Notes: generated from the sequence alone by a model not told the origin. DNA of 12,933 bases from an uncultured Clostridia bacterium (GCA_945622055.1 CALZBV010000051.1:1-12933), one strand, 5' to 3'; positions 1 through 7,438 are shown, numbered from the stretch's first letter. Made by a program: numbers and translations.

Positions 1-488
1 ATCCGTATGCTATTATTTTAAGGGAAAAGGATTTATCCGAGGAAGCCTATGAAGCACTTTCAGAGCAGGTGTTAGGAATCTGTGAAAAGGAAAAGGTACC
101 CTGCTTTCTTCATTCACATATCCGGATTGCACGAAAGCTGGGCTGTAAAAACATCCATGTTTCTGTTTCCGGCGTAAAAGAACTGACGGATTATGCGGAT
201 GAGTTTGATCAAATCAGTGTTTCCTGTCATAGCCCGGAGGAGGTGACGTATGCGATAGAACATGGTGCCACGCAGATTGTGCTGGGGACTATCTTTGAAA
301 CTGAGTGCAAAAAGGGAGTAAAAGGAAAAGGCACCGGATTTGTGAAAGAAATTGTTTCTTACTGCGGATTGCACGGAAATCTGCCTGTCTTTGCAATCGG
401 AGGTATTACTCCGGAAAATCTCGGATTAGTAAAGGCGGCAGGGGCGCGCGGGGGATGTATGATGTCCTTTATGATGAATCGGATATAA
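1..488 (+). CDS. Thiamine-phosphate synthase / TenI family protein (3' part only)
   Basis: The gene begins before the window; reading is open from base 3 and stops with TAA at 486-488. What can be seen is the C-terminal three quarters of a ThiE/TenI TIM barrel. An early LREKDL segment matches the family's strand-1 motif. The segment SCHSPEEVTYAIEHGATQIV followed by LGTIFET and a lysine-rich KKGVKGKG loop matches the phosphate/pyrophosphate-binding middle part. FAIGGITPENL and AGARGGCMMS match the C-terminal phosphate-binding loops. ThiE joins the thiazole and pyrimidine halves of thiamine; TenI relatives tautomerise the thiazole product. The usual HLG of ThiE reads IHVSVSG here, so assignment to ThiE or TenI is left open. 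The GTG at 69 is internal, not the start. No other thiamine gene is visible in the window. Confidence 0.82.
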   Translation, partial: PYAIILREKDLSEEAYEALSEQVLGICEKEKVPCFLHSHIRIARKLGCKNIHVSVSGVKELTDYADEFDQISVSCHSPEEVTYAIEHGATQIVLGTIFETECKKGVKGKGTGFVKEIVSYCGLHGNLPVFAIGGITPENLGLVKAAGARGGCMMSFMMNRI

Positions 489-570
489 TACCGTTTGGCG
501 CTCAGGATTTGTTTGCATTCGGTGCGGCTTTGTGATACGATTAAAGTATTCTTTTTACGAGGTGGAGTAT

Positions 571-1209
571 ATGGACATCAGAAGGCTAATCCCGAAATAT
601 GCAATCCTTCCGTTGGCAGGAATGCTTCTTCTTAATTTTTTTACCTATAATATCACACCAATCTGGACGCAGAAAATGCATCATTACAGCATGGAGACGG
701 GGCTTGATGAGGCATTACCGTTTCTGCCGGTGTTTGTAATTCCTTATATTCTTGCTTTTGCGCAGTGGATTTTGGGATACCTTGCAATTGCGCGAACCGA
801 TAAACAGTATTGCTACAGGGTAATTAGCGGAGAGATTATTGCGAAGTTTTTGGTTTGTATTTGTTTTATTTTACTGCCTACTACCATGCAGCGCGCTGAG
901 ATAACCGGTACGGATATTTGCTCAAGGCTGGTGGCATTTATCTATAGAACGGATACCGCGACAAATCTGTTTCCTTCCATACACTGTCTGGAAAGCTGGA
1001 TTTGCTACCGCGGTGCTCATAACCGGAAGTATTTTAGCAGAGCCTATGAGACCGGCATGCTTGTTATGACGATTCTGGTATTTTTAAGCACGGTATTCAT
1101 CAAACAGCATGTGGTTCTTGATATGGTTTCTGCGGTTGCGGTTTGTGAAATCGGGTTGTTTGTGTCAGGAAGGCTTCTTTTTACAAAAAAAGAGAAGTCT
1201 GAGAGGTAG
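571..1209 (+). CDS. PAP2-superfamily membrane phosphatase/phosphotransferase
   Basis: A 212-residue integral membrane protein with about six hydrophobic segments. I chose ATG 571 because GAGGTGGAG lies at 559-567; the frame is open further upstream to a GTG at 532, but that has no ribosome binding site. The sequence NLFPSIHCLESW carries the PAP2 second motif (Pro135, Ser136, His138), and KQHVVLD carries the third motif (His180, Asp184); the two histidines are the phospho-enzyme nucleophile and its helper in this superfamily. The first motif, normally ending Arg-Pro, is QRAEITG with Arg108-Ala109. This arrangement resembles the PAP2_3/inositolphosphoryl-ceramide-synthase-like branch, whose bacterial members probably act on lipid phosphates at the membrane; the substrate is unknown. 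It lies 82 bases after the thiamine gene, perhaps in the same transcript. Confidence 0.8.
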   Translation: MDIRRLIPKYAILPLAGMLLLNFFTYNITPIWTQKMHHYSMETGLDEALPFLPVFVIPYILAFAQWILGYLAIARTDKQYCYRVISGEIIAKFLVCICFILLPTTMQRAEITGTDICSRLVAFIYRTDTATNLFPSIHCLESWICYRGAHNRKYFSRAYETGMLVMTILVFLSTVFIKQHVVLDMVSAVAVCEIGLFVSGRLLFTKKEKSER

Positions 1210-1399
1210 GTTATTAGAATTTTGGCTATGCTTATACTGACGGTCGGGCTGAAAATTGCTTAGAAAATTTTTTTTGTTTTTTGGGAACCTTTTTGCGACA
1301 AGCTTCGTCAATATATCAGTGGGACGAAAACCACAGAAAAAAGGAAGGCTTGCCGGGAGAGGCCGGCCCCTGAAAAACAAAGAAGGAGAGAGGAATACA

Positions 1400-2464
1400 A
1401 TGAAGAAATTAATCGCAATGGTACTTTCGGTTGCAATGGTAATCAGTTTTGCAGCCTGCGGAAAGAAGGAGGACCAGAAGGAGTCCGGCAACAATGACAA
1501 TCAGGCTACGGTAACGGTAACGGTAACTCCGGAAGCTGACGAAGAAGATAAGGTTACCTTTATTATTCCGGAGATTTCCGAGAATACTGCAGGTAGTGCA
1601 CTTTGGAATGCCTTCCTTGCTACGGTTAAGGAAAAGCCTGACACCAGTGCAATTGATCTTGCAAACAAGTTATCTACGAATTCCGTAATTCAGTTTATGG
1701 CAGGCGCTATGGAAACGGAGCCGGGGTATCTGGCCGGATTTTCTGAGGAGATTACCGGATTTGAGAGCGGTGCCACCTACGGACCGATGATGGGGTCCAT
1801 CGCATTTGTCGGACACATCTTCAAGCTTGCTGACGGTGCAGACGTGAATGCATTTGTTGAGAACCTTAAGAGCAAGGCAGACCCGAGATGGAACATTTGT
1901 GTATCTGCTGATTTTGTTCAGGCTGGTGCGTATGGTAATACGGTCTACTTTTTGATGTATCCGGCGTCTATGGACCAGACCACCAACGCAGGTGAAAATG
2001 GGGGTGCTGATGTTTCCGAGGCAGAGGTGATTCGTCCGGAGGTAAAGGAGAATACCTGGGGCGCACTTCTTTGGGAGACCTTTGAGGCAGTTATGAATGA
2101 GCAGCCAACCCCGTCTGCTCTTGATGCGGCATTTGCACTTTCCATGGATGAAACGATTCCGTTTGTGGCAGTTTCCTCTGAAGTTGAGCAGGGCTACCTT
2201 GCAGGCTTTGACGAGGAAATCCACGGTTTTAAGAGTGCAGGTTCTTTTGGCCCGATGATTGGTTCGATTGCATTTATCGGTTATGTGTTTGAGTTAGAGG
2301 ATGGTGCAGATGTGAATGCATTTATGGCAACGCTTTCTGAGCACAGCAATCCTAGATGGAATATTTGTGTAGAGGCAGACCAGACGGTTATCGGTGCAGT
2401 CGGCAACAAGGTATTCTTCCTTATGTGTCCGGAAACGAATGGGGAGAAAGAACCGATAGAGTAA
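1400..2464 (+). CDS. Lipoprotein with two copies of one domain
   Basis: A 354-residue predicted lipoprotein. ATG 1400 follows AAGGAGAG at 1383-1390; the frame is open upstream but without a better start. The N terminus is a short signal peptide (MKKLIAMVLSVAMVISF) ending in a lipobox FAAC, so Cys20 or so should be acylated and the protein held on the outer face of the membrane. An acidic and threonine/valine-rich linker follows. Residues about 52-188 and 210-344 are copies of one domain, sharing GYLAGFxEEIxGF, GPMxGSIAFxG, DGADVNAF, PRWNICV and a GNxVxFLMxP end. The pattern recalls the DUF4358 lipoproteins of Clostridia, but I cannot confirm that. No catalytic motif is seen. It sits just before the O-acetylation genes, separated by a terminator, so a cell-surface role is likely; the exact function is unknown. 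Confidence 0.85.
   Translation: MKKLIAMVLSVAMVISFAACGKKEDQKESGNNDNQATVTVTVTPEADEEDKVTFIIPEISENTAGSALWNAFLATVKEKPDTSAIDLANKLSTNSVIQFMAGAMETEPGYLAGFSEEITGFESGATYGPMMGSIAFVGHIFKLADGADVNAFVENLKSKADPRWNICVSADFVQAGAYGNTVYFLMYPASMDQTTNAGENGGADVSEAEVIRPEVKENTWGALLWETFEAVMNEQPTPSALDAAFALSMDETIPFVAVSSEVEQGYLAGFDEEIHGFKSAGSFGPMIGSIAFIGYVFELEDGADVNAFMATLSEHSNPRWNICVEADQTVIGAVGNKVFFLMCPETNGEKEPIE
1508..1525 (+). repeat. Three tandem copies of ACGGTA
   Basis: A perfect 6-base repeat, three copies, encodes the Thr-Val-Thr-Val-Thr-Val run in the linker of the lipoprotein. Gain or loss of a unit would stay in frame and only change the length of the spacer between the lipid anchor and the first domain. Confidence 0.85.
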
Positions 2465-2476
2465 ATGGAAAAGGCT

Positions 2477-2509
2477 AACGGGTACTTCAAAAATGGAGTG
2501 CCCGTTTTT
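2477..2509 (+). terminator. Intrinsic terminator after the lipoprotein gene
   Basis: AACGGGTACTTC (2477-2488) pairs along its full length with GGAGTGCCCGTT (2495-2506), with two G-U pairs, around a loop of six bases; the stem runs into TTTTT at 2505-2509. It lies 13 bases past the stop codon. The next gene starts only about 50 bases on, so either it has its own weak promoter or it depends partly on readthrough. Confidence 0.9.
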
Positions 2510-2545
2510 CTAAGAGAATAGTTAATAATGCGTTCCGGAAGGAAG

Positions 2546-2562
2546 AAGGAGGGGTAGCTCTG
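2546..2562 (+). promoter_or_regulatory. Strong ribosome binding site setting a CTG start
   Basis: AAGGAGGGG at 2546-2554 is an excellent Shine-Dalgarno match, with the in-frame CTG at 2560-2562 at the best spacing. No ATG, GTG or TTG in any useful position follows it before 2605. This is the evidence for the non-standard start of the acyltransferase gene. Confidence 0.65.
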
Positions 2563-3963
2563 TTATTTTCAACCATTAGTTTTATTTATTATTTTCTGGC
2601 GGCAGTGTTGTTGCTTTATTTTATCGTACCGTTCAAAGGTAAGAACCTGGTATTACTTGCGGCAAGCCTCCTGTTTTATTTCTACGGGGAGCCGATTTAT
2701 ACACTTTTGATGCTTGCGACGATTGTGTCGAGCTATATTCACGGTCTTTTGATTGATCGATTCCGTGGAACCTTCTGGTCTGTTTTTTTTCTTTGGACCA
2801 GCGTGATTACCAGTATTGGTGCGCTTGGCTTTTTTAAATATTCGGATTTCTTTATCCGGAATGTGAATTCCCTGTTTAAGACAGACTTTGAGCTTCTTGA
2901 ACTGGCACTTCCAATCGGTATCAGCTTTTACACCTTTCAGACGTTAAGCTACACGATTGATGTATATCGCGGGGAAGCAAAGGTGCAGAAGAGTCTGATC
3001 CGGCTTGCAACGTATGTGGCCTTGTTCCCACAGTTAATTGCCGGACCGATTGTACGATATACAACGGTTGAGGAGGAGCTTTCCCACAGAACCCATTCCT
3101 TCGAAAATTTCGGCTATGGTGTGACACGCTTTGTAATCGGTCTTTCCAAAAAGGTTTTGATTGCAGATACGCTCGGTGCGCTTGCCCAAACCGTTCATGG
3201 AATGGAAGAGGCAACGGTAGCGGCAGCCTGGATTTATGCAGTTGCAGCTTCGTTACAGCTCTATTTCGATTTCTCCGGTTACTCGGATATGGCAATCGGC
3301 CTCGGAAGAATCTTCGGCTTCCACTTCCTTGAGAACTTTAATTATCCGTTTATTTCGAAGAGCATTGCGGAATTCTGGAGAAGATGGCACATGTCTCTCG
3401 GCACATGGTTTCGTGATTACGTTTATATTCCGCTTGGCGGAAACCGCGTATCGAAAGGACGCTGGCTGTTCAATACCTTAGTGGTCTGGTTTTTGACCGG
3501 TTTCTGGCATGGAGCTGACTGGACCTTTATCCTCTGGGGAATGTTTTTTGCAGCCTTCCTTATGTTGGAGAAATTTGCGTTGAACCGGTTTTTTGCAAAG
3601 CTTCCGCGAGTGTTCTCACACATTTATGTTGTTTTTGCGATTTTAATCAGTTTTGTTATCTTTAGCGCAAATGGTTTAACGGGCGCGATTTCCGACCTTG
3701 GAGCTATGTTTGGTGCAGGCGGAATTGCTTTTTGGTCTTCCGAAACCGCTTACTATCTTGGCAGCTATGCGCTGGTGCTTCTGGTAGGAATTGTCGGTGC
3801 AACGCCGCTTGTGAAAAATGCGGTATTAAAGGTGAAAGAAACAAAGACCGGCGCCGTTGTTTGTGATATTTTAGAGCCGGTATTTGTCATTGTGATGCTT
3901 ATGATTGTTACTGCTTATTTTGTGGATGGGTCCTTCAGCCCGTTCCTGTATTTCAGATTCTAA
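2560..3963 (+). CDS. MBOAT-family membrane O-acyltransferase (AlgI type)
   Basis: A polytopic membrane enzyme of 467 residues from the start proposed here. MBOAT proteins of the AlgI/DltB/PatA group move acetyl groups across the membrane to polysaccharides with a partner protein. The family signature EFWRRWHMSLGTWFRDYVYI carries conserved His277, and TGFWHGADW carries His317, the usual catalytic histidine. PIGISFYTFQTLSYTIDVYR and QLIAGPIVRY are also typical. There is no ATG, GTG or TTG near the strong AAGGAGGGG site (2546-2554); the codon at correct spacing is CTG 2560, which gives an N terminus reading (M)LFSTISFIYYFL, just as most AlgI-type proteins begin. The first conventional start, GTG 2605, would cut into the first membrane helix and lacks a binding site. 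The DHHW partner follows 14 bases later, so the two are co-transcribed. Confidence 0.93.
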   Translation: MLFSTISFIYYFLAAVLLLYFIVPFKGKNLVLLAASLLFYFYGEPIYTLLMLATIVSSYIHGLLIDRFRGTFWSVFFLWTSVITSIGALGFFKYSDFFIRNVNSLFKTDFELLELALPIGISFYTFQTLSYTIDVYRGEAKVQKSLIRLATYVALFPQLIAGPIVRYTTVEEELSHRTHSFENFGYGVTRFVIGLSKKVLIADTLGALAQTVHGMEEATVAAAWIYAVAASLQLYFDFSGYSDMAIGLGRIFGFHFLENFNYPFISKSIAEFWRRWHMSLGTWFRDYVYIPLGGNRVSKGRWLFNTLVVWFLTGFWHGADWTFILWGMFFAAFLMLEKFALNRFFAKLPRVFSHIYVVFAILISFVIFSANGLTGAISDLGAMFGAGGIAFWSSETAYYLGSYALVLLVGIVGATPLVKNAVLKVKETKTGAVVCDILEPVFVIVMLMIVTAYFVDGSFSPFLYFRF

Positions 3964-3977
3964 AGGAGGGGGAAACA

Positions 3978-5087
3978 ATGCAGAAAAAAATAAAAAGTAT
4001 TGCCGTTACCGGTGCATTTATACTGTTTCTTGCCTTTTTTTCGGTAATATGTATCACGCGTTATTTTCACCCCGGCGAAATTTCGGAAAGTGAGAGAAGA
4101 CCGCTGGCACAGTTCCCGGAAAAGATTACCTGGGCAGGTATTATAGACAAAACCGTGATAGACGAATTTGAGGAGTATTCCGTGGACCAGTTCCCGTTCC
4201 GTGAGTTTTTCCGTTCCTTAAAGGCGAACTTTCAGCTGAAGGTGATGCGGCTTGGAGAATATAACGGACTTGCAATCAAGGACGGTTACATTGCTAAAAT
4301 CGAGCAGGCATTTACACCGGAGCTGGTGGAGTATTCCCTGGGACGTCTTCAGTATATCTATGAGAAGTTTCTTGCGGATAATGGCGGAAAGAAGTATGTT
4401 TCCGTAATTCCGGATAAGAATTATTTCTTTGCGAAGGATTATGGATATTTATCTCCGGATTATGACAGGCTTGTTGCGGATGTAAAAGAAAAGCTGAGCG
4501 GAATGGAATATGTGGATGTGTTTGATGCCCTAAAGCTTTCCGACTATTACAGAACCGATACTCACTGGAGTCAGGACAGGATAGGCAATGTGGTGGATAA
4601 GCTTGCACAGGCTATGGGTTGTGCGGACCGTCTCACGGGTGAGTATACGAAGCATCAGTACGAGCCGTTTTATGGTGTTTATTACGGGCAGAGTGCAATC
4701 CATCCGAAGCCGGATACGATTACGTACCTGACCAACAGTATACTGGAGCAGTGTACGGTGTTTGATTATGAAACAGGAGAAACGCGCGGTATTTATGATT
4801 TTGAGAAGCTGGAAGGAAAAGACGGTTATGAGTTTTTCCTTTCCGGAACAAAGGCCCTGCTCCGGGTAGATAACCCGAATGCAACGACGGAGGACGAACT
4901 GATTATCTTCCGTGATTCCTTTGGTTCCAGTATTTCGCCGCTTCTGGTGGAGGGGTACAAGAGCGTATATCTTGTGGATATCCGCTATGTTGTGCCGGAT
5001 CTTTTGAACCGGCTGATTGACTTTGAGAATAAGGATGTTTTGTACCTCTACAGTGCACTGGTTCTGAACAGTAAGTCTTTCAAGTAA
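3978..5087 (+). CDS. AlgX/AlgJ-like DHHW protein, partner of the O-acyltransferase
   Basis: A 369-residue protein anchored by one N-terminal membrane segment (about residues 7-27), with the rest outside the cell. ATG 3978 follows AAAGGAGGGG at 3963-3972. In alginate-type acetylation systems an SGNH-fold protein of this kind receives the acetyl group from the MBOAT protein and passes it to the polymer. Expected catalytic elements are visible: TDTHW with Asp194 and His196, and FRDSFGSS with Ser314 in the GDS-like position. The early SEXERRPLAQFPE stretch and QFPFR are also typical of the DHHW family. The gene lies 14 bases after the acyltransferase and ends in a terminator, making a two-gene transcript. 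The acceptor polysaccharide cannot be told from the sequence; no polymer synthesis genes are present here. Confidence 0.88.
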   Translation: MQKKIKSIAVTGAFILFLAFFSVICITRYFHPGEISESERRPLAQFPEKITWAGIIDKTVIDEFEEYSVDQFPFREFFRSLKANFQLKVMRLGEYNGLAIKDGYIAKIEQAFTPELVEYSLGRLQYIYEKFLADNGGKKYVSVIPDKNYFFAKDYGYLSPDYDRLVADVKEKLSGMEYVDVFDALKLSDYYRTDTHWSQDRIGNVVDKLAQAMGCADRLTGEYTKHQYEPFYGVYYGQSAIHPKPDTITYLTNSILEQCTVFDYETGETRGIYDFEKLEGKDGYEFFLSGTKALLRVDNPNATTEDELIIFRDSFGSSISPLLVEGYKSVYLVDIRYVVPDLLNRLIDFENKDVLYLYSALVLNSKSFK

Positions 5088-5115
5088 ATTAAGCGTTTTT
5101 AATACGGTATTTCAG

Positions 5116-5149
5116 AAGGGAGCTTTTCGTATGGAGAGCTTCCTTTTTC
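5116..5149 (+). terminator. Intrinsic terminator after the acetylation genes
   Basis: A 13-base-pair stem with a GTAT loop: AAGGGAGCTTTTC (5116-5128) pairs with GGAGAGCTTCCTT (5133-5145), with three G-U pairs, and runs into a T tract to 5148. It starts 28 bases after the stop codon of the DHHW gene. Confidence 0.88.
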
Positions 5150-5249
5150 ATTATGCAGGGGCTGCTGCAGTTTTACGGGAATGCATGACCGGAAATGGGA
5201 CGCCTGTATCACTTTTTAACGAAAAAATGAAAAAAATTGTGGATTTTGC

Positions 5250-5278
5250 TTGCACAGATTGAAATCTCGATATATGAT
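5250..5278 (+). promoter_or_regulatory. Sigma-A type promoter of the oxidoreductase operon
   Basis: TTGCAC (5250-5255) and TATGAT (5273-5278) are separated by exactly 17 bases, giving a start of transcription near 5285 and a leader of about 70 bases before ATG 5356. The region between the upstream terminator and this point (5150-5249) holds no gene I can support. A GTG at 5287, in frame with the first gene, falls at the transcription start and is therefore not a translation start. Confidence 0.72.
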
Positions 5279-5293
5279 AGTGATATGTGGTGG

Positions 5294-5305
5294 AAGGGCG
5301 CCCTT
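5294..5305. repeat. 12-base perfect palindrome near the transcription start
   Basis: AAGGGCGCCCTT is its own reverse complement. It lies about ten bases downstream of the predicted transcription start of the oxidoreductase operon, where a dimeric regulator could bind, or where a small hairpin could form at the 5' end of the message. No regulator is known to me for this exact site. Confidence 0.6.
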
Positions 5306-5355
5306 TTGTTCGGTGTTCTTTTACCTACGGATTTAGGATGAAAGGAAGCATACCA

Positions 5356-5931
5356 ATGAGTGAGATGATCGAAATACGTTGGCATGGCCGTGGTGGTCAG
5401 GGAGCGAAGACAGCCAGTCAGCTTCTGGCAGATGCCGCATTTATGTCAGGCAAATATGTACAGTCGTTTCCGGAGTATGGTCCGGAGAGATCGGGTGCTC
5501 CGATTACGGCATACAACAGAATTTCAGAGGAAAGATGCAGTATCCATTCCAATATTTATGAGCCGGATTATGTAGCAGTCGTGGATGAAACGCTTTTAGA
5601 CAGCGTGAATGTTACGGCTGGCTTAAAGGCACACGGTGCTGTTATTATCAATACAGAAAAGAATCCGGAAGAATTAAGAGCAAAGCTGCATGGTTATGAG
5701 GGCAGAATCTGCACCATTGATGCAAGAGCCATTTCCCAGAAGCACCTTGGTGCTTATTTCCCGAATACGCCGATGCTTGCTGCGGTTGTAGCAGTCAGCA
5801 AATGCGTGGATCCATATGAGTTTTTAAAGGATATGGAGACCTCCTATCGTCATAAGTTTGCAAAGAAGCCTCAGGTAGTAGAAGGAAACCTGAAGTGTCT
5901 TTCCGAGGCAATGAAAGGAGTAAAGGGATGA
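5356..5931 (+). CDS. porG: Pyruvate:ferredoxin oxidoreductase, gamma subunit
   Basis: A 191-residue protein starting at ATG 5356 after AAAGGAAG (5341-5348). The N terminus IEIRWHGRGGQGAKTASQLL (residues 5-24) is the signature of the gamma subunit of 2-oxoacid:ferredoxin oxidoreductases, and FPEYGPERSGAPITAYNRIS matches the conserved stretch that follows. The complex decarboxylates a 2-oxoacid, forms acyl-CoA and reduces ferredoxin in the cytoplasm; the gamma chain corresponds to the CoA-related domain III of the single-chain enzyme. It is the first gene of a four-gene operon with its own promoter, and its TGA stop overlaps the ATG of the delta gene. Subunit sequences as a set look like the pyruvate enzyme rather than the branched-chain (VOR) or oxoglutarate (KOR) types, but substrate choice is inferred. 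Confidence 0.93.
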   Translation: MSEMIEIRWHGRGGQGAKTASQLLADAAFMSGKYVQSFPEYGPERSGAPITAYNRISEERCSIHSNIYEPDYVAVVDETLLDSVNVTAGLKAHGAVIINTEKNPEELRAKLHGYEGRICTIDARAISQKHLGAYFPNTPMLAAVVAVSKCVDPYEFLKDMETSYRHKFAKKPQVVEGNLKCLSEAMKGVKG

Positions 5932-6236
5932 GTGAGTTTAAGAAAGCAAAAGATATCAATGAGCAGATTCCCTGGCAGGAACTGACTACGGGCTGCGAGA
6001 TTTATGAGCCGGGGACTTCAAGACTTACGATGACCGGTGAGTGGAGATCCAAGATTCCGGTATGGAATGCGGAAAAATGCAAGCAGTGCCTTTTGTGCGC
6101 ACCGTTCTGTCCGGATTCTTCGATTCCGGTAAAGGACGGAAAAAGAACCGAATTTGACTATGACCATTGCAAGGGCTGCGGCATCTGCTTTAAAGCATGC
6201 CCGTTCGGTGCAATCGACTGGAAGGAGGTTCACTAA
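5928..6236 (+). CDS. porD: Pyruvate:ferredoxin oxidoreductase, delta subunit (2x[4Fe-4S])
   Basis: A 102-residue ferredoxin-like subunit. ATG 5928 overlaps the previous stop in an ATGA arrangement and has GAAAGGAG at 5913-5920, so translation is probably coupled to the gamma gene. Two complete [4Fe-4S] motifs are visible: CKQCLLCAPFCP (Cys51, 54, 57, 61) and CKGCGICFKACP (Cys81, 84, 87, 91). An N-terminal stretch of about 45 residues with PWQELTTGCEIYEPG precedes them, as in known PorD chains. The subunit passes electrons from the cluster in the beta chain towards external ferredoxin. All eight ligands are present, so it should be functional. Confidence 0.94.
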   Translation: MSEFKKAKDINEQIPWQELTTGCEIYEPGTSRLTMTGEWRSKIPVWNAEKCKQCLLCAPFCPDSSIPVKDGKRTEFDYDHCKGCGICFKACPFGAIDWKEVH

Positions 6237-6238
6237 GT

Positions 6239-7438
6239 ATGAGTATCAGAGACAGACTTTCCGGAAATGAGGCAATTGCAACCGCAATGCGTCAGATTAA
6301 CCCGGATGTATTTGCAATGTTCCCGATTACGCCTTCCACAGAAATTCCGCAATATTTTGCACAGTATGTGGCAGACGGAAAGGTAGATACCGAGTTCATT
6401 ACCGTAGAGAGTGAGCATTCCTCTTTATCGGCCTGCATGGGTGCGGAAGCAGCAGGCTGCAGAGCGGTTACGGCGACGTCCTCTGCAGGACTTGCGTATA
6501 TGAATGAAGTGTTATATGTGGCGGCTTCCAGCCGTTTGCCGATTGTGCTTGCAGTTTCCTGCAGAGCGCTGACTGGCCCGATTAACATTAACCACGATTA
6601 CTCCGATTCCATGGCAGAACGCGATTCCGGTTTTATCCAGATTTATGCGGAGAACAACCAGGAAGCATACGATAACTATCTGCAGGCCCACAGAATCGCA
6701 GAGACCGCAGATGTTCGCCTTCCGATTATGATTTGCGAGGATGGATTTATTACGTCTCATGCAATTGAGAACATTGAGCTGGAGGAAGACGATGCGGTTA
6801 AGGCGTTTGTCGGAGAATATAAGCCGGAGCATTATCTGTTAAAGGAAGAAAATCCGCTGGCCGTAGGACCTTATGGTGTTTCCGGTTACTACATGGAGGC
6901 AAGAGTTGCACAGGCAGAAGCAATGAAGAATGCAAAGCGTGCGATTTTAGACGTTGCGGCTGATTTTGAGCGCACCTTTGGAAGAAAATATGGTCTGATT
7001 GAGGAATACTGCATGGAAGATGCAGAGCTTGCCATTGTATTAATGGGATCTTCCGCCGGTACGGCAAAGGCAGCTGTGAATGAGCTTCGGGCACAGGGGG
7101 TAAAGGCAGGACTGGTTAAGGTTCGTGTGTTCCGTCCGTTCCCGGGGGAAGAGATTGCACAGGCGATTTCACATTGTAAGGCAGTTGCCGTATTGGATAA
7201 GAGTGAGGGTTTTTCCGGTTGCGGCGGGCCACTCTTTGCTGAAACGGCTTCCATGTGTATCAATCTGGAGAAGCGTCCGAAGATGGTAGATATTGTGTAT
7301 GGTCTGGGTGGAAGAGATTTCACGGTGGATCATGCTAAGAGAGTGTATCGTAGACTGGAAAAGATTGTGGCAACCGGTGAGGTTGGACCGATTTACTCTC
7401 ATATGGGACAAAGAGATCTGAGGGAGGATGTGCAGTAA
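6239..7438 (+). CDS. porA: Pyruvate:ferredoxin oxidoreductase, alpha subunit
   Basis: A 399-residue protein. ATG 6239 lies two bases after the delta stop, with AAGGAGG at 6222-6228 inside the delta gene. Domain I begins with LSGNEAIATAMRQINPDV and the family motif PITPSTEI (29-36); VESEHS with Glu59 supplies the residue expected to activate the thiamine diphosphate ring, and TATSSAGLAYMNE is the following conserved helix. The C-terminal part (from about residue 260) is the domain II transketolase-like fold, with VLMGSSAGTAK and KVRVFRPFP. Length is normal for PorA. The stop TAA shares a base with the ATG of the beta gene (TAATG, 7436-7440). Confidence 0.95.
   Translation: MSIRDRLSGNEAIATAMRQINPDVFAMFPITPSTEIPQYFAQYVADGKVDTEFITVESEHSSLSACMGAEAAGCRAVTATSSAGLAYMNEVLYVAASSRLPIVLAVSCRALTGPININHDYSDSMAERDSGFIQIYAENNQEAYDNYLQAHRIAETADVRLPIMICEDGFITSHAIENIELEEDDAVKAFVGEYKPEHYLLKEENPLAVGPYGVSGYYMEARVAQAEAMKNAKRAILDVAADFERTFGRKYGLIEEYCMEDAELAIVLMGSSAGTAKAAVNELRAQGVKAGLVKVRVFRPFPGEEIAQAISHCKAVAVLDKSEGFSGCGGPLFAETASMCINLEKRPKMVDIVYGLGGRDFTVDHAKRVYRRLEKIVATGEVGPIYSHMGQRDLREDVQ

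Noticed and set aside
484..489. TATAAT overlapping the stop codon of the thiamine gene as a promoter of the PAP2 gene
   Set aside because: No plausible -35 element lies 16-18 bases upstream; a TATAAT alone in AT-rich sequence is weak evidence.
532..570. GTG start at 532 for the PAP2 gene
   Set aside because: No ribosome binding site precedes it, whereas ATG 571 has GAGGTGGAG at good spacing.
1233..1238. TATACT as a -10 element for the lipoprotein gene
   Set aside because: Upstream hexamers at 16-17 bases match the -35 consensus poorly and there is no extended -10; too weak to list, although a promoter somewhere in 1210-1399 is likely.
1260..1285. AAAATT/AATTTT with a T run as a terminator after the PAP2 gene
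   Set aside because: The stem is short and entirely A-T, too weak for a convincing intrinsic terminator.
1293..1360. Possible c-di-GMP-I (GEMM) riboswitch, because GGGACGAAAACCACAG at 1321-1336 recalls part of its core
   Set aside because: The conserved GCAAACC segment, the GAAA-capped P2 hairpin and the downstream tetraloop receptor are missing, and the local pairing (TTCGTC with GACGAA) is not the GEMM fold.
5131..5262. Open frame of 43 codons starting inside the terminator after the DHHW gene
   Set aside because: It has no ribosome binding site, overlaps the terminator hairpin and the next promoter, and resembles no family I know.
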